Shown: piece by piece, positions 42,172 to 54,914 of the stretch
How the letters are laid out: every line of letters starts with the position of its first letter
How positions within the stretch are numbered: position 1 is the stretch's first letter
From: Malurus cyaneus samueli
Taxonomy: Eukaryota > Chordata > Aves > Passeriformes > Maluridae
Assembly (NCBI GenBank): GCA_009741485.1
Contig: CM019218.1
Location: forward strand, 53,474,517 to 53,538,516
DNA: 64,000 nt
Direction of reading: 5' to 3'
Translations under genes and position numbers: made by a program
Notes under the pieces: model-generated
What the model was told of the DNA's origin: nothing
Database searches by the model: none
What the model saw: the letters and a program-made list of their open reading frames with translations, nothing else

Positions 42172-45100
42172 GTAAGCGGGGCATCGGTGCTGGTCCCGGC
42201 CGGGGAGGGCTTGCGCATCCCGGGGGCGCTCGGTGCGCCGCGGACCTGATGCCGAAAGGCGTGGGCGGCGCGCAGCTGCGATTCGAGGCAGGGGGTTGAT
42301 GGTGCGTTCGCCTCTGAACCCCCGTGGGGAGTGAACCCCGAGCCGGTGTGTCGTCCCTCCCCACGCCAAAAAGCCAGTCTCCGAACCAAACCGTCTCCTG
42401 CCTTCCACCCCCCGCTCCCCACGTTCGGGAGCCCTCCCCGCCCCGGCCGCGGCCAGCCCCGCTCTGAACCTCAAACCCCCCGCACACCCCACCGCCGCCT
42501 CCCCGTGCCGGCGCAGGCAGGCGGGAGCCCCGGCTCCTCCACCTGCAAAGCCGGCTGGCGCCCAGCCTGGGCAGTTCCCGGCTGCTGCGCGGGTGGGTTT
42601 GGCCGTCCGAAGTGTCACCAGGATGCTGGGGGTTGTAGGGGCTCCCTGCCCGCCCCCCGCTGGGTGGTGGGAAACGATGCGGTATCTCGGTGTCCTTTGT
42701 GCTGGGAACAATGCGCCTGCAGACCCGCACCTCGCACAGGAGCTGCTGGCGGCCTCTGAGGGGCTCGGGGGGCGCGGGCCGGGCGAAGCCGAGCCCCGCG
42801 GGTGCGGGTGACACCCCCCGTGTCAACCGCTTATGTGAGCGCCGTGCCCGGGCCGGTGCGTGCGGTCCCGGCGGCGGGGCTCTGCCGCTCCACTGCCCCG
42901 CCCACAAGCAGGAATCCCCGGGAAGGAGGGATCTGAAATCCACACGAGCGCACCGCGGGACCCTGCCCGCCTGGGACACTGGTCGCGGCCGGAGCCACCG
43001 TCAGGCGGGGGAAGGGATCCGGCGGCGCCGCTCCACCCCGCCCGTGCCGGACAATCGCATCTGCCGGGCCCGGCTTGGAACGGATCGCAGCCCCGTGGGA
43101 TACCGCCCCAGCAGACACCAATCCCGCCCGGACACGCCGATGCTCGCTAAAAACCCGCTCTGCCCCTGAACCCCCGGACGCCGCACGGGCAGGGCGGGTG
43201 CCGGTGGCTGCGGGCACCGCGCTGGGGCTCGGAGGGCACTGCCCTCCGCCCTACCCGGTCGGAGCGGGAGCACAAAAGATGCTGCTGGTGCAGCGGCAGT
43301 GATGGAGGGAGAGCGGGTGGGTGTGGGGTAGTTGTGCGTGTGCACGCGGAGTGCAGGCGTGTGCGTAGTGCACGCGTGTAGTAGTGCACCCGACACCTTC
43401 AGCTCCCCTGTCCCCCAGCCTGCCCGCCCGCGAGCAGCCGAGGGGTTCATTTTGCCGTTCACGTCAGAGGCCGAGGGTCGTAGCCAGGCTTTGGCCGTAG
43501 CAGGATGGGGAGCATGCAGGAGTGAAACGGCAAGCCCTGCTGCGGCTGCATGAGCGGGGGGCTGCACAGGGCAGGGAGGGCGAGATGGCAAGACACAATG
43601 TCCGTAAGCCAGGACATGAGACCAGGAGAGTGAGTTAATGCCGCCGCTGGGGGTGTGAGATTTCTCCTGGTCAGACTCTTTCCGCTCCATCCGCATTTCC
43701 TCTCGACTGATGCCTTCTAACATCATCCTGGAGATGGGGTGGATGCCCCGCGGGATGGCGGCTGTGGAGCCGTTTCTGCTGAGCTTTCCCAGTTCCTCGG
43801 GTCCCTTCCAGCAGTGGGGTCCTGGGCTGGTTGGTGCTCGGGTAGGGGATGCAGCCGGGAGGTGACTGGGGTGGGTATGCAGCATTGCGGTGGGGCTGGG
43901 GTGCCCACGGCGAGGAACCAGGGAGAGCTCCAAACATGTTCCACCGCTCTTCCACCCTTTTTGTGAGGGAGTGTGCCAACATCGCCCTCGGTGCAGCCGG
44001 TGGGAGCCGGGCAGGTGGGGGGTGTGGTGGTGGAGGTGAGTCGGGAGGACAAAGGAGCGGGGCTGGGAGCGAGGAGCTGCGAGACAAAGCCGGCAGGTCG
44101 CGGTGCCATGCGGGAAGGTGGCTCTGATGCTGCGCTGGGTGTGCAAGGGCTGAGCTGCTCTCCCTGCACACCACACACCTTTTTCGCCCCGTGGGGCTGG
44201 GGCTGGGTCCCCTCCTGTCCTGGGCTTGGAGCAGAGCGAGGTTTTCCTTTGTCAGTGCTGGTGACACCCTGCTGGTGGAGCAGCCAGGCTGCAGGATTCT
44301 GTAAAACCCTTGGAAGTAAACCTGCTACAGATCCCACCTCTCTCAGCCATCAGAGCATGGAGACGATTGAGTGTTTCTGGGATGCAGCAGGACACGGATC
44401 AAAGCTCCCCTTTTGTTCCTTGATAATAACATGAATGGGCCAACTGTGCTGTTTCTTTGGGGTCTCTGTCTGTGCTGCTGGTGGGAGGGAGGCGGCACCT
44501 GGGGAAGGGCCAAGGACACCGGGAAGCGATGGTGGTGTTGGTGGAATGCACTGTTGTCTGCTAGGGTCAAACAGCTGGGAATGTCAAGAGGTGCCACAGC
44601 CATCAGGACCCATCTGTGATCCCACTGAGCCCTTAGGGCGGGAGGAGCAGGGATAGCTGAACAGAGATCGGGGTCTGTGCACCCCAGTTCTTGCTGGTTG
44701 TCTTGGTCCGGCAGGAGGAGGCAGGAGCGATGCTCTGGTGTTTCACTGTCAGCCTCATGGGCTCCCCTCTTCCCCTCAAGACCCCCGTCTGCCCCATTTG
44801 CTTTGGGGTCCAGAGAACCCGTCTGTGCTGAGCTGTGACTGCGGTGTGGGGACGTTATTACGGCTTTCCACGTGCCGGCAGGGAAATGGCTGATACCTGC
44901 GGCAGCGCTGCTGTCAGCAGAAGGAAATGCAGGCCCAGCAGCTCCTCCTGGCCCAGGGGCTGAGCTGTGCCTGTACCTTGTACCTGCAGCTCAGACCTGC
45001 ACCGTCTGCAAGGGCAGGGCTGGATCCTCCCTGCCAGCAGGGTCCTTTGCTCGCCCCTTAGCCCCGAGTGTGCCCCGTGGCTCCCGGGGCGGGGAGGAGC

Positions 45101-46087
45101 GGGCAGGGCTGAGCTGCCTCTGCCAGGCTGTGCCCGCGTGCCCTGCACCAGCCGAGCGGTCTGGGCAGGAAGCTGCCTCCTGCCCGGTGGTGCTGAGCAG
45201 GGCAGCCGGGGGGCCACCCCTCCTTCGGCTGCAGACGCTGCTTCCTTCTCGAGGTGACCTTCAGACGGGTGGCTGCAGTGCAGCTCCTCGCTCCTGCCCG
45301 CTGTCGGGGGGCACAGCCTGGATCGGAGGCTTCTGCCAGGGATTTGGGGTGGTGCCTTGAGGCTCTGGAGCCCCTCTCCCTGAGCCCCCCATCTGATGCT
45401 GCCAGCTCCTGCAGTGAGCTGGTGAGAGGGGCTCGCTGTGCTGGGTGCAGGAAGCAGAGCTCAGTGCAGTACTTCTGCAGTGTCAGGAAGCGCTGATGGC
45501 ATCTATTGACCCCAGAAAGCATTAAACTCCTTGGCTGGAGGCCTGAGTGGCCTGGCTGGCTGCACAGCCGCTCCCTGAGGGCACCTCCAAACTGGCCAGC
45601 TCACTGAAGAGAGAGTGGCATCCCCTGTGCCAGAGCTGCCCGTGGCACCGAGCAGGCCCGGCCGGCTGCAGAGACGCAGGAAACGGAGCTTGTGAAATTG
45701 GGGAAGGAAGTTGAGTCGTATTTCAAGTTTATTTAAACTCTGCAACCTCCAGTGCTCTGCTGCTCTCGCAGGCGCTCCCGCTGCGATGCTCTGTGCTCCT
45801 CACCATCAGCCTGCTGCTGGCTCCTGCCTCGGGGAGTGACTCCCCTCGTGTCCCCCCTCTCCTGCACCCTTGGGGAGGCTTTGGCCGAGTGATGGAGCTG
45901 GCAAAGGTCCGGTGGTGGGATCAGCTGGGCTCCAGCCCTGCCAGCGCCCTGGCATCTCTACTGTCACATGGCAGGGGCTCTCTGCCCGCTGCTGGGATGC
46001 TCTCTGTGAATCCAAAGTCTCTGGAACCAGCTGGGGTCAGTCCCTGAGGAAGTGAAGTTGTAGCCATTCCAAATCAGCTCTTCTGGG
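42172..46087 (+). other. Non-coding, possibly KIF21B intron 1 (first part)
   Basis: CpG-rich until about 43500, then ordinary GC-rich unique sequence. No exon was recognised. A protein-like minus-strand stretch at 43650-43800 is discussed as a finding. Confidence 0.4.
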
Positions 46088-47762
46088 ATGGATTTGGGTC
46101 CAGCTGGAAAGGTGCTGTGAGCCCAGCTCGTGCCAGTGTCCCTGGGGCTGCAGTGGGGATTGGGAGGGTGCAGCCCCGGTTCCTGCTGCCCACCATCACC
46201 CGCTGCTGGGGCTGGGAGCGCCTTTGGAGTGGTTCCGTGGGGGCACTGCCTCCTGCCAGCCTTGCTGCTGCTGGGCTGGCTTTGCTCAGATGTCACAGGG
46301 CCGTGCAGGCAGAGACAAAGCAATCAATTCTACCCCAAGGCACGGGATGTGACTGTCTCCTGGAGGGGGAAGTGGAAGGGGAGGAGAAGGGGGGAGGGGA
46401 GCAGCCCATCCTGGCGTTGGGCACAGCTCTGGGGTGCTCTGTCTCCCTTCTGCAGGTTCGGGGAGCAGCCCTGATCCCCGGGAGGGGAGGAAAGATCTCA
46501 GGAGGCTGAGATCAGCCGGCGTGGACTCCCCAGCCCTTTTCTCTGCTCTTTGTACCTACTGAGGGCACCTCATCCGTGGCAGCGGGTTGGGGTTATCATC
46601 CCCCGCTCCGCTGCCGGGCCCAGCCCCTCCGGATGAGCCGCTGCTGTTCGCTTTCGCTTTGGGGCTCAGAGAGCAGGGACACCGCGGCTCCTCCGGCTGG
46701 AGGGAGAGGGCAGGGCTGAGCGCAAGTGTGCGGGCATGGAGGTTCTGTGCCCGGCTGCGATCAGCGGCTTTTTGGGCGGAAATGTTGGAGAGGGGACGGA
46801 GCCGCTGCAAGGGGGGAGCAGGGCTACACCCCCGGTCCCACCACGAGTGCCACCGGCCACAGCAGAGCGGCTCCAGCGGGGTTTTGGTGCCTGCACGCAT
46901 CACCCGTGGGCACGGGATTTGCTGAGGACCAGGGAGCCTCAGGAGCTTGGGAGGCCTCCCAAGGATCGGGCGAAGGACAGAGCCAGCTGCTGCCTCAGCA
47001 GTGAAATTGGAGGCAGGAGAAAATCGCAGGACATGAAGCCCCAAACAAAGCTGTCAGAAACATGGCTCCTGGCCCCAGGAGAGGGAAGGTGATACCCCCT
47101 GCGAGCCCAGTGTGAACCACGGAGCCAGCCCCGGCCGGTGCTGTCCTGCTGTTCCTGCTGGGGGTGGGGGACTGGCCCCGGTGGTCCCACAGGGCTATTT
47201 CCTGCTGGAGGCTGTCAAAACACTCGGTGCCGCTGGTTAAACAGCCGGCAGGTTTGGGATGTGGTGGATTGCGAGGGCAGCTGCCCTGGCATCTGCTGCG
47301 GGAGCTCAGTCTGTCGGGGTGACTCTGCACTCCGGTCACTGCTGATGGCTGGGTGGAAGGGACAGTGACCGGCCACCTGCCTGCCACCCCTTCTCTCTCT
47401 GGGCACAGCAGGGGCCGGTCCTGTGCTGCCCTGGCATGTGCCAGTGTCCCCAGTGGCACTGCCCCGCTGTGTGGGTGCCCTGCTGTGCCTTATCCAGCTC
47501 AGAACGTGCCCCTCTGCTCTCCCCTATGGGTGCCATACCATTGTCACCCCCATTTCCAAGTGGGAGTTCAGGGCTGAGCCCGAGGTCTCAGGGGTTCCAG
47601 TGCAATCCCTCTCCCTGCTCTGCAGCTCCCTGGAGCCCGATGAGGGTGGGGAAGGTTTCTTGTCACAGCTGGCTGTTGTGGAGCCTGGTGCCCAGCTCTG
47701 CTGTCCTGTGTCCACCTGCCCCGTGTGGGGCTGCAGACCCTCCCTGCTCACTGCCCATGCTC

Positions 47763-47985
47763 TGCCAGCAGAGCAAGCGCAGCACAGAGCCCCCATGCGC
47801 CCCAGTCACACCCTGCAAGGCATCGACTGGACCAGTACTGGGGCAACACAGAGCTCCTGGGCAGCCTGGGGACACTCCACAGAGCTGGGGTGCACCCCAA
47901 TGCCCACTGGGCACAGCTCAAAGGGGGGACATGCCTCCACACCACAGCCACCCCAATATGGCCCAGCCTGCTCCCCTGCAGATGA
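47763..47985 (+). repeat. Nested ~230-bp repeat, copy A
   Basis: This block is about 90 percent similar by eye to the reverse complement of 49447-49692, sharing CACAGAGCCCCCATGCGCCC and GGCAACACAGAGCTCCTGGG. Together they form a smaller inverted pair inside the arm. Family not recognised. Confidence 0.85.
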
Positions 47986-48176
47986 GTGAGATGTCTGGAA
48001 CATATCTCCATCCCTGCTCTGCTCTGCGAGGAGGTGGCTGATGCTGGCAGGGAGCTGAGCTCCTGCTCCTCCTGTCCTTCTTTGGGCCAACGTTCCCTGT
48101 TCCTTGCCCAGGCGGGGCACTGGTTTTGCTCCTGGGGACCTCACAGCATCCCCCACCCTGCTGGCCATTCCATTTG

Positions 48177-48224
48177 TTTTTAATTATAAATGATAAATAA
48201 TTGATAATTATTTATTATTTGCGT
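48177..48224. repeat. AT-rich island of short inverted words
   Basis: About 45 bases of nearly pure A/T (TAATTATAAATGATAAATAA and following) within GC-rich surroundings. Mirrored at 61867-61912 in the right arm. Confidence 0.8.
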
Positions 48225-48975
48225 TTTGGGGAGGGGCTGGAGAGGCACTGCTTTTGTGCCACCTGCTCCCGTGTCGCATGGGTTGGTTCTGGTGTCCCTG
48301 GTGGGCTCTGGGGCTGTGGTGTCTCCTGCCAGGGTCGGGTTGTTGTGTCCCCAGTGGCAATCAGAGTGCACTGGGAGGCTGCCAGCGTGCTGATGGGCAC
48401 TCCATACTGCTGCTGGGGTGGAAATGGGGCGTGGGACACCTGGAAATGGGAGAGATGCTGTGGACGGGATTCACTGACTTGGGAGCGAACGGGAGCCTCT
48501 GTACTGGGGTGCACAGCTGGCTGGGGAGGTGTTTCTGTCACTGTCCATCAGATCTGCGGCATCCCCGTGCCCCCCAGGACCCGGCTGATGGCCTGTCAGG
48601 CTCAGGAGCTGCTGGTGAGCGCTGGTTTCCTTTAATTGCCTGTTAATTGCTGACACTGCTGCTGAGCCAGTGGTTTTGGGACTGTTTCTGTGTGGCTGGA
48701 GGGACTGGGGGCCCTACTGGGGCGTGTGTGCTGCCACACGTGTGTGTCCCACCCCTGGGCTCTGGTGACTCTGTACCCCTTCAAGGTGCCTGTGCTGGGT
48801 TTTTGTTTGCAAAGCTCCCGGTGCTGTTCCCGTGGGCAGATCCCCGGTGGAGCTGGAGGCACCACCGGTCACTTAAGGGGTGAGATCCCAAACTGGGTGG
48901 GCTCCTGCTCCCCTCCAGGCTAAGCTGATCCCATGCACCCCGTGGGCCCTGCTGGTCCACGCCTGCTGCCACGGG

Positions 48976-49250
48976 CTGGGTGTCCCCACCCCTGGGTGTC
49001 CCCACTCCTGGGTGTCCCTACTCCTGGGTGTCTCCGCTCCTGGGTGTCCTCACTCTGGGTGTCCCCACCCCTGGGTGTCCCCACTCCTGGGTGTGTCCCC
49101 ACTCCTGGGTGTGTCCCCACTCCTGGGTGTCCTCACTCCTGGGTGTCCTCACTCCTGGGTGTCCCTGCTCCTGGGTGTCCCCAATTCCTGGTGTGCCCCA
49201 CTCCTGGGGTCCCACTTCTCTGGGTGTTCCCCGCTCTGAGTGTCCCCGCT
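48976..49250 (+). repeat. 16-18-bp minisatellite (CTGGGTGTCCCCACTC)
   Basis: About 17 units of CTGGGTGTCCCCACTC with variants. The mirrored array in the right arm is slightly shorter (60855-61114). Confidence 0.9.
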
Positions 49251-49446
49251 GCTGGCCCAGCGTATCCCTCATCCCTGCCCCACTGTGGGTTCCTCATGGA
49301 GCAGATGGTGCCTTGTGCTCCTGCCAGAGCTAATGAGCAGCACATGGTGCCTGCCAGAGCCTGATTTAAAGGTTTCCCTAAGCCTGGGAAAGTCTGCAGT
49401 GGGAGGATTAGGGGGAGCCCAGGGGGCTCGGGGGTCCAAGGCAGCA

Positions 49447-49692
49447 GGGTTTGCCCTGCAGGGGAACAAGCTGGGCCATGTTGGGGTGGCTTCCTTGGGG
49501 GATGGCTGTGGTGTGGAGGCATGTCCCTGCTTTGAGCTGTGCCCAGTGGGCATTGGGGTTCACCCCAGCTCTGTGGGGTGCCCCCAGGCTGCCCAGGAGC
49601 TCTGTGTTGCCCCAGTTCTGCTCCAGTCGCTGCCTTGCAGGGTGTGACTGGGGCGCATGGGGGCTCTGTGCTGTGCTTGCTCTGCTGGGAGG
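49447..49692 (-). repeat. Nested ~230-bp repeat, copy B
   Basis: Inverted relative of copy A at 47763-47985, separated from it by about 1.46 kb. It carries a roughly 20-base insertion (CTTCCTTGGGGGATGG region) absent from copy A. Confidence 0.85.
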
Positions 49693-50344
49693 TCCCTGGC
49701 TGTATCTCTTCATTGGACTGTTTGCTGACCAGACCTGGCAGTCCCCGGGGAGCCTGATTCAATTTTCTCTGATTGCTGAGCCGCTTCCCCGCCGTGGTAA
49801 TTAAATGCTGAACTTTGTCTTGGTGTGTGTCCAGTACAACCTGTGTGCAAAGAGCCAGCCCTCGGCAGCCAGCCCTCCCTGGGGTCCCTGTGCTCGGGGA
49901 CAGTGGGGCTGGGGATCCCTTCCCAGGTGAGGGGGCAATTCCCCCATGGGGTCTGGTGAGCCCCATCCATGCTTGCAGTGCTGGTCTGGAGATGTGGGAG
50001 AATCTGGAGCACTTTGCCGTGATCTGATAGGAGCTGGGTAGGATCACCCTCGCCCACTGGGTCTGGCGTGCCTGGGCCATCCCTGACCTATGAGATGTCC
50101 TGGGAGAGCATCAGAGGATGTGGGAGCTGCTCCTCCCGCTGCCCTGGGCTGCCTGGTGGGATTGCAGGGCAGCAGCGAAGCGTGGGGGGGCACGCTTGGG
50201 GCACAGGAGAGCAAAGGGGGCAGGGAGCAGAGGGACAGCGAGGCTGGCAGGGGAACTGTGGGCTGGACAGGTGCTCCTGCTGCTCTGGTGCTGGGGTGCC
50301 TGGAGGGACACGGGGAGCAGGGATGGGGTATGTGAGGGGTGGAG

Positions 50345-50495
50345 GAGTGGGGTGGCACAGGGGTTGTGGGGATGGGAGTGGGGCGAGCACAGGGGTTGTG
50401 GGAATGGGAGTGGGGCGAGCACAGGGGTTGTGGGAATGGGAGTGGGGCGAGCACAGGGGTTGTGGGAATGGGAGTGGGGCGAGCACAGGGATGCA
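50345..50495 (+). repeat. 32-bp minisatellite, about 4-5 copies
   Basis: Unit GCGAGCACAGGGGTTGTGGG plus AATGGGAGTGGG. Mirrored at about 59641-59770, where the units have lost scattered bases. Confidence 0.9.
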
Positions 50496-51300
50496 GGGAG
50501 CAAGCTGGGAGCAGAATGGGTGCAGGCAGTGTGGGGAGGGGCAGTGGGGTGAACGCAGATGATGTGGGGAGCGGGGTGAGCAGAGCCAGGAGCAGAACGG
50601 GTGCAGGCAGTGCCGGGAGGAGAGGCAGGCGCTGTCTGGGCCTGCCCAGCCCACCTGCCCCGACAGGCTCACGGAGCTGGGCTGTGCTGCTGGGGGGCTC
50701 TGCCAGCCCCAGCCCCTGCCATCCGGGTGCCTGTGCAGCTGGGTACGGGGCAGTGGGCAGCCTTGCCCCTCTGCAGACAAGGTGGACAGAAGGCTATGAA
50801 CCTCTGGGTCTGGCACCGACAGGGAAAATCCCATGGAGCTCTTCCACCCACCGCTCTCCAGCTCTCTGGCTCCGCTCCCTGGGAAAGCAGCCCTTCCTGG
50901 CTGGGCAGCCTCCTTGGGAGGGAAGAGGAACAGCTCTTTGTAGGGTGTGCAGACAGCTTGCAGAGAGGTCTCGGAGGGACAGGAGCTCTTTGTGACCCCC
51001 CCAGTCTGTGAGTGGTTGCCCTGCAGCCCCCTGCCAGCCGTGGGAAATGCTGCAGGGGCTGTGTGCTCAGGCTGCCTGGGAGGTGGAGCAGCCCCTGCGT
51101 GATCCCGGGTCATCCGGGGTGATGGGTCTGGGTCCCTCTGCCCCTGTGCCCACCCTCTCTTGTGGGCCATGCTTGGTCCTGGTGGGGAGTCCAAGTGAGA
51201 TGGATGGCTGTCCTGGGCCAGGCAGCTGTGTCTCAGTAGGATGCTGTGGCCTGGCGTGTGCCTGGCTGTGGGAATGGGCACTTGGGTAGGGTGGGGGTGT

Positions 51301-51728
51301 CGTGGCTGTGGCTCTGTGCTCCATGGCTCTGGCTCTGTGCTCCATGGCTCTGTGCTCCATGGCTCTGGCTCTGTGCTCCATGGCTCTGTGCTGCCATGGC
51401 TCTGGCACTGTGCTCCATGGCTCGGGCTCTGTGCTCCATGGCTCTGTGCTCCATGGCTCTATGGCTGCCATGCTCTGCTCTGTGCCGTCCATGACTCTGG
51501 CTCTGTGCTCCATGGCTCTGGCTCCGTGCTCCATGGCTGTGGCTCTGTGCTCCATGGCTCTGTGCTCCATGGCTGTGGCACTGTGCTCCATGGCTCTGGC
51601 TCTGTGCTTCATGGCTCTGGCTCTGTGCTCCATGGCTCTGACTCTGTGCTCCATGGCTCTGGCTCTGTGCTCCATGGCTCTGTGCTGCCATGACTCTGGC
51701 TCTGTGCTCCATGGCCCTGGCTCTGTGC
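51301..51728 (+). repeat. 15-bp minisatellite (GGCTCTGTGCTCCAT)
   Basis: About 28 units of GGCTCTGTGCTCCAT and its shortened or GCC-inserted variants. It leaves several frames open on both strands, which explains the long repetitive open frames here. Mirrored at 58358-58826 with a different length. Confidence 0.92.
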
Positions 51729-53414
51729 TGGAGGCCGGAGGATGCTCCAAGCCCCTTGGGGCTGCTGTGGTGGGCTGGGAGATGGGAAGCTGAGCCAGCT
51801 GGGCTAGGAGGATATGAACCCAGCAGTCCACATCAGCCAAACCTCGCCTTCCCGAGCACAAGGACAACCTCCCTTCGGGGTACCCGAGAGTGGTGGTGCC
51901 AGTGCTGTGTGCAGCCCTGGATTGGGGATACTGGCAGTGCCCAGTGTGGTCAGCCCCATCCCCTCACCTCTTGTAGGGCTTGATCTGCTGCCGTGGGCAG
52001 TTTGATTTGCTGGCATCAGGGACCCCCAGGCTGTCCCTGTCCGTGGAGCTGCCTGGCAGTGCCCACTTGTCCCTGGGCTCTGATCCCCAGCTCCCCCCAG
52101 CCTGGCACGGGGCAGCGGTGCAGAACAGCTCTCCCTTTGTGCCTGCCGAGGCTCCTGCCCCTCGTGCTGCAGCGCCCACTCCCCCCCTCCTCGCAGATGC
52201 TCGGGCTCGCTGGCAGCTCAGCCATGGAGACGGCGCTTTCAGAGCCTGCCAGCCTGGCACGGATGGCAAGGGCAGTGATGGAGACGCTCCAGCCGGGGTC
52301 CCCTTTGTGTCCCTGTGTCCCTGCGGCCTACCCCCTGGCACGCCCCGGCAGCTCGTGCTAGGGTTTTGGAATGGTGCCGGATCAGGCTCCTGCTGCGACG
52401 CCGTCATCGCCCCGGCGAGAGGTGCCGGGTGGGAGGGGTGTTCTGCACCCCCTCTGTGCTGCTCCATCCCCCTGCTTGCCCTGCTGGGTGGGGGCCTGGG
52501 AGGGTTTTTTTGGCAGGAGACTTTGGTTTGGCACTTGCCAGCTCTGTCCTGGTTCTGTTCCCTGTCCCCATCCTTCTCAGGGGTGCTCAGGGGTGGTGGC
52601 TGGGGTGGCCGTGGTCCTGCTGGCTTTCTCCTTGCTGGGGTATTGCCTGGGCCGAGGCTGGTGGAGGGAGATGAGCCCTGAGCATCCTGCTGGCCTCAGG
52701 ATGGGCTGAGGCTTTGGGCAGGGTGATCCCCGGTGCCTGTGTGGGGCTGGCTGGGCACAGAGAGCTCTGTCTGGGAGAGCTGGGATTTACGTCCCTCCTG
52801 CCAGGCTGGAGGGTGGAGGGCAGCGCCCCGCTGGTGAAGTGCTGGGTAATTTGGCTGCCACTTAGGTGAGTTCCTCAGTGTCACCTGAGCACAGGAACCT
52901 GTGTCATGGTCTCTCAGGGGGCCGCAAGGCTCTCGATGCGTGTCACACATTCCTGGTGGCTCATGGGCTGGTTGTTTGGCTGTGTCCAGGTACAGGTCAG
53001 GGAGCATCTCCATCATTCACGTCTTGGACCCTGACAGCATCACACCCGGTCCTTCTGAGCAGACAGGATGTGGGCAGGATCTTTCTGGTAGCGGTAGGGA
53101 CAAGGAGTGCCAGAGCACGCTCAGAGGGTGCCTTTATGGCCACCAAAGCTGCTCATCTCTGGTGGAGAGCATGGGAAGCTTGGGCAGAGGATGAGGCTCA
53201 GGCACTGTGACCTCCCCAGTGTCACCAGCAGGGGTTGGGAACTGGGCCAGGAGAGAGCCTGGGCTGGCTCTGTTGGTGATTGTCGTGTTTGGCTGGACAG
53301 CTGCTGGCGGGAAAGGGCCTGGGGGATGCTGGTCAGCAGGGATGGAACATGAGCCAGGTGTGCCCAGGTGTGAACAGCCAATAGGCACCTGGCTTGTATG
53401 AGGAATTGTGTGAC

Positions 53415-53975
53415 CAGCAGGACAGGGGCAGTGACCATCTCCCTGTACCTGGTCCTGGAGAAGCCACACCTCAAATACTGTGTCCATTCTGAGTCCCTCA
53501 CTTCAAAAAGGACATTTAGGTGCTGGAGCATGTCCAGAGATGGGAATGGGGCTGGGGAAGGGTCTGGAGCCCAGGAGCAGCTGAGGAGCTGGGAAAAGGG
53601 CTCAGCCTGGAGCAAAGTAGGCTCTGGGGGGATCTTGTGGCTCTGCACACTCTCTGACAGGAGGGGGCAGCCAGGGGCGGGGTCGGGCTCTGCTCCAGGG
53701 TTAAACAAGTGCAAGACAAGAGATTAACAACTCAGTTTTCTGGGGGAATCTGGGTTATTGGGGAAAAATGTCTTCCGTGAAAGGGCAGTCAGGTCTTGGC
53801 ACAGCTGTCCAGGGTTAGGGGTGGATGTGCCATCCCTGGAAGTGTCCAGATGTGTGGGTGTGGCATTTGGGAACAGGGGTTTGTGGTGACGATGGCAGAG
53901 CTGGGGCAATGGTTGAACTTGGTGGTCTTAGAGGATGTTTTCAACCTGAACAATTTCCACAATTCTGTGTTTGGA
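53415..53975 (+). mobile_element. CR1 LINE 3' fragment (left arm)
   Basis: Plus-strand CR1 with 'ctcaaatactgtgtccattc', 'gctggagcatgtccagaga' and 'catccctggaagtgtccaga', ending 'ccacaattctgtgtttgg'. Its middle differs strongly from the mirrored copy at 56125-56700, unlike the flanking arm sequence. Confidence 0.8.
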
Positions 53976-54914
53976 GGAGGTGTCCTGGTGCCTGGGCATG
54001 ACTTGGAGCTACGTGTGAGCACCTCCCTGACCCAGCTGGGCTCTCAGGCTGCCCAGTGCCCAGCCTGGTGGCTTCCTGAGAGGGCAGGGCTGTGACACTG
54101 GTGCAGGAGAGCTGGGGCACGTGGACACTGGGGAGCAGGAGAAGCAGCTGCACTGGCCTAGAGAAACCCTCTGAGATGTCTCCTGGTGGCCACATAAAAC
54201 CCCTGTGATGCTTTGTGATGTCCCTGTGCTTTCCCACATGAGTTGCCAGCGAGTGCCTGTCCTTGCCCTCTTGCCCCACTCCTCCCATTCTCACAGTGGA
54301 GTCTGTAGCATGTGTCCAGCAGCTGGCAGCAGCTCCCAGGGACATCCCTGGGTGAGGCTTGGCCAAATGCCTGAAGGGCAGGACCTTCCCGGGGCATTCC
54401 TGCATCTCCTGTGTCTCTCTTATGCTGGGGACACAGGATGGGATGGCATGGGGGAGCACACTGAGGGCTGGCACCTGGGTCTCTCCATCCCCACAGTTTT
54501 CCTGGCTGGAAAAAGCAGGGTGAGGGATCTCTTGAGTGCTTGGAGCCGCTGGGCAGTGAGGTTTGGGGAATGGCAGTGGGGCAGATATTGCTGTATGGAC
54601 ACTGGAACAGCCCAGCATGGCCAGGCTCAAAGTTGGTTCCTAAATGCCTTGTGGAAAATTCAGGTGTGCACACCCTTCCAGCGCTGCTGCTCGTGATCTT
54701 GCAAACCCCCCTGGCAGGTATTTAATCCCCTGGGGGGAGTGGAGGGGGAGTGGAGAGACAAAGAAATATTCTGCTGAGAACCTGCTCTCGTTTTTCCTGA
54801 GAGGAAAAAAAAATCCTAAACATATTGTGTCTGCAGTCTGTTCCTCTGCCCATTCCCTGGGGCTGCAGTTGCTGTGCATGTCTAGGGTGGGTGGGAGCAC
54901 ATCATCTTGCTCAG

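Larger units (their letters stand above)
41900..43500. promoter_or_regulatory. CpG island, probable promoter of the downstream gene
   Basis: The stretch is dense in CG dinucleotides, unlike the CACNA1S body, and has repeated CCGCCCC / CCCGCCC GC boxes between about 42030 and 42085, just before the candidate KIF21B start. No TATA box was seen. An assembly gap interrupts it. Confidence 0.75.
46088..54914 (+). repeat. Left arm of an ~8.8-kb inverted repeat
   Basis: Reverse complement of 55202-64000. Anchors: 46088 pairs with 64000 (ATGGATTTGGGTCCAGCTGG), 49801 with 60304, and 54841 with 55274. The coordinate sum drifts from 110088 to 110115, so the right arm is about 27 bases shorter over this span. 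Because the right arm is cut by the window end, the left arm may begin before 46088. No coding exon was recognised inside; it holds several minisatellites and one CR1 fragment. Confidence 0.95.

Noticed and set aside
41380..42711. 443-codon minus-strand open frame
   Set aside because: It runs through the N gap and the CpG island; GC-rich DNA lacks stops by chance. No recognisable domain or splice structure.
48960..49250. CRISPR-like direct repeats
   Set aside because: Units are contiguous without unique spacers, in a vertebrate genome: a minisatellite.
48920..49364. Proline/glycine-rich frames over the 16-18-bp array
   Set aside because: Minisatellite translation, mirrored in the other arm with frame shifts, so not under coding constraint.
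51067..51867. Repetitive frames rich in HRARAMEHRA or CSMALALCSMA
   Set aside because: The 15-bp unit leaves the same word in frame for hundreds of bases. There is no start context, no codon bias and no domain.
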